Source: CAYMAZ01 sp964428185
GTDB lineage: Bacteria; Bacteroidota; Bacteroidia; Bacteroidales; DTU049
Assembly (NCBI GenBank): GCA_964428185.1
Contig: CAYRXH010000002.1
Coordinates: 21,658 to 85,657 of the forward strand
DNA: 64,000 bases
Direction: 5' to 3'
Numbering within the stretch: the first letter of the stretch is position 1; every line of letters starts with the position of its first letter. The notes under the pieces are model-generated. The model saw only the letters and a program-made list of their open reading frames with translations, searched no databases and was not told the origin of the DNA. Shown in pieces: positions 63,963 to 64,000 of this stretch. A program made the position numbers and the translations under genes.

Positions 63963-64000
63963 GTGCCTCGAAAAATCAAAAAATAGTAAATTTATTGATC

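Overview
The window is a piece of a Bacteroidota (Bacteroidetes) chromosome, most likely an anaerobic member of the Bacteroidales/Marinilabiliales side. The evidence is the tRNA-tuf-tRNA-secE-nusG-rplKAJL-rpoBC order, several secreted proteins with type IX secretion (T9SS) type A sorting domains, carboxypeptidase-regulatory/TonB-plug outer-membrane proteins, FISUMP-like proteins, and promoters of the Bacteroidetes type (TTG near -33, TAnnTTTG near -7). Pyruvate phosphate dikinase, a tungsten-type aldehyde ferredoxin oxidoreductase and a KamA-like gene fit an anaerobic fermenter.

Layout. 1-10276: minus-strand translation/transcription cluster, tRNA-Thr/Tyr/Gly/Thr, tuf, tRNA-Trp, secE, nusG, rplK, rplA, rplJ, rplL, rpoB and the start of rpoC (cut by the window edge). 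10337-13993: a tight minus-strand operon of a barrel-less TonB-plug protein, an ECF sigma factor, a membrane TPR protein (frameshifted) and a carboxypeptidase-regulatory-domain protein (in-frame TAG). 14184-16727: split transketolase plus an M15 peptidase. 16778-19213: T9SS lysyl-endopeptidase-like protease. 19349-21364: class II aldolase and a CDF metal transporter. 22282-25585: AOR on the minus strand, with divergent ThiF-like and ThiS/MoaD-like genes. 25648-30525: tRNA-Val, a decayed T9SS remnant, an outer-membrane receptor, a decayed SGNH-type gene and small envelope proteins. 30684-34973: lipoprotein / barrel-like / T9SS protein operon. 35122-37845: ABC transporter with a YtrA-type GntR regulator and a GIN-domain protein, behind a promoter with a palindromic operator. 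38443-49212: one 3589-residue secreted protein. 49430-51121: ABC-2 permease with a broken ATPase gene. 51203-55897: birA, GT39, two decayed FISUMP genes, corA. 56281-58667: tRNA-Leu, tRNA-Gly, TonB receptor. 59010-63416: broken kamA and intact ppdK.

Two themes stand out. First, the intergenic regions are built from dispersed non-coding modules: a 182/193-bp MITE-like element with terminal inverted repeats (two copies), an 87-88-bp repeat that in one copy folds into four exactly abutting stems like a cloverleaf, a ~213-bp composite repeat in opposite orientations, hairpins placed directly at tRNA 3' ends, and a repeated upstream module shared by thiF, kamA and ppdK. Second, accessory genes are decaying while long core genes are intact: nonsense codons and homopolymer frameshifts affect the sigma-operon proteins, the ABC ATPase, two FISUMP genes, an SGNH-type gene and kamA, whose radical-SAM motif has also lost a cysteine. 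ppdK ends on an A10 tract, and one added A would extend it by a Cys-containing, lysine-rich tail.

All calls come from reading sequence and translations by eye; no database search or folding program was run.
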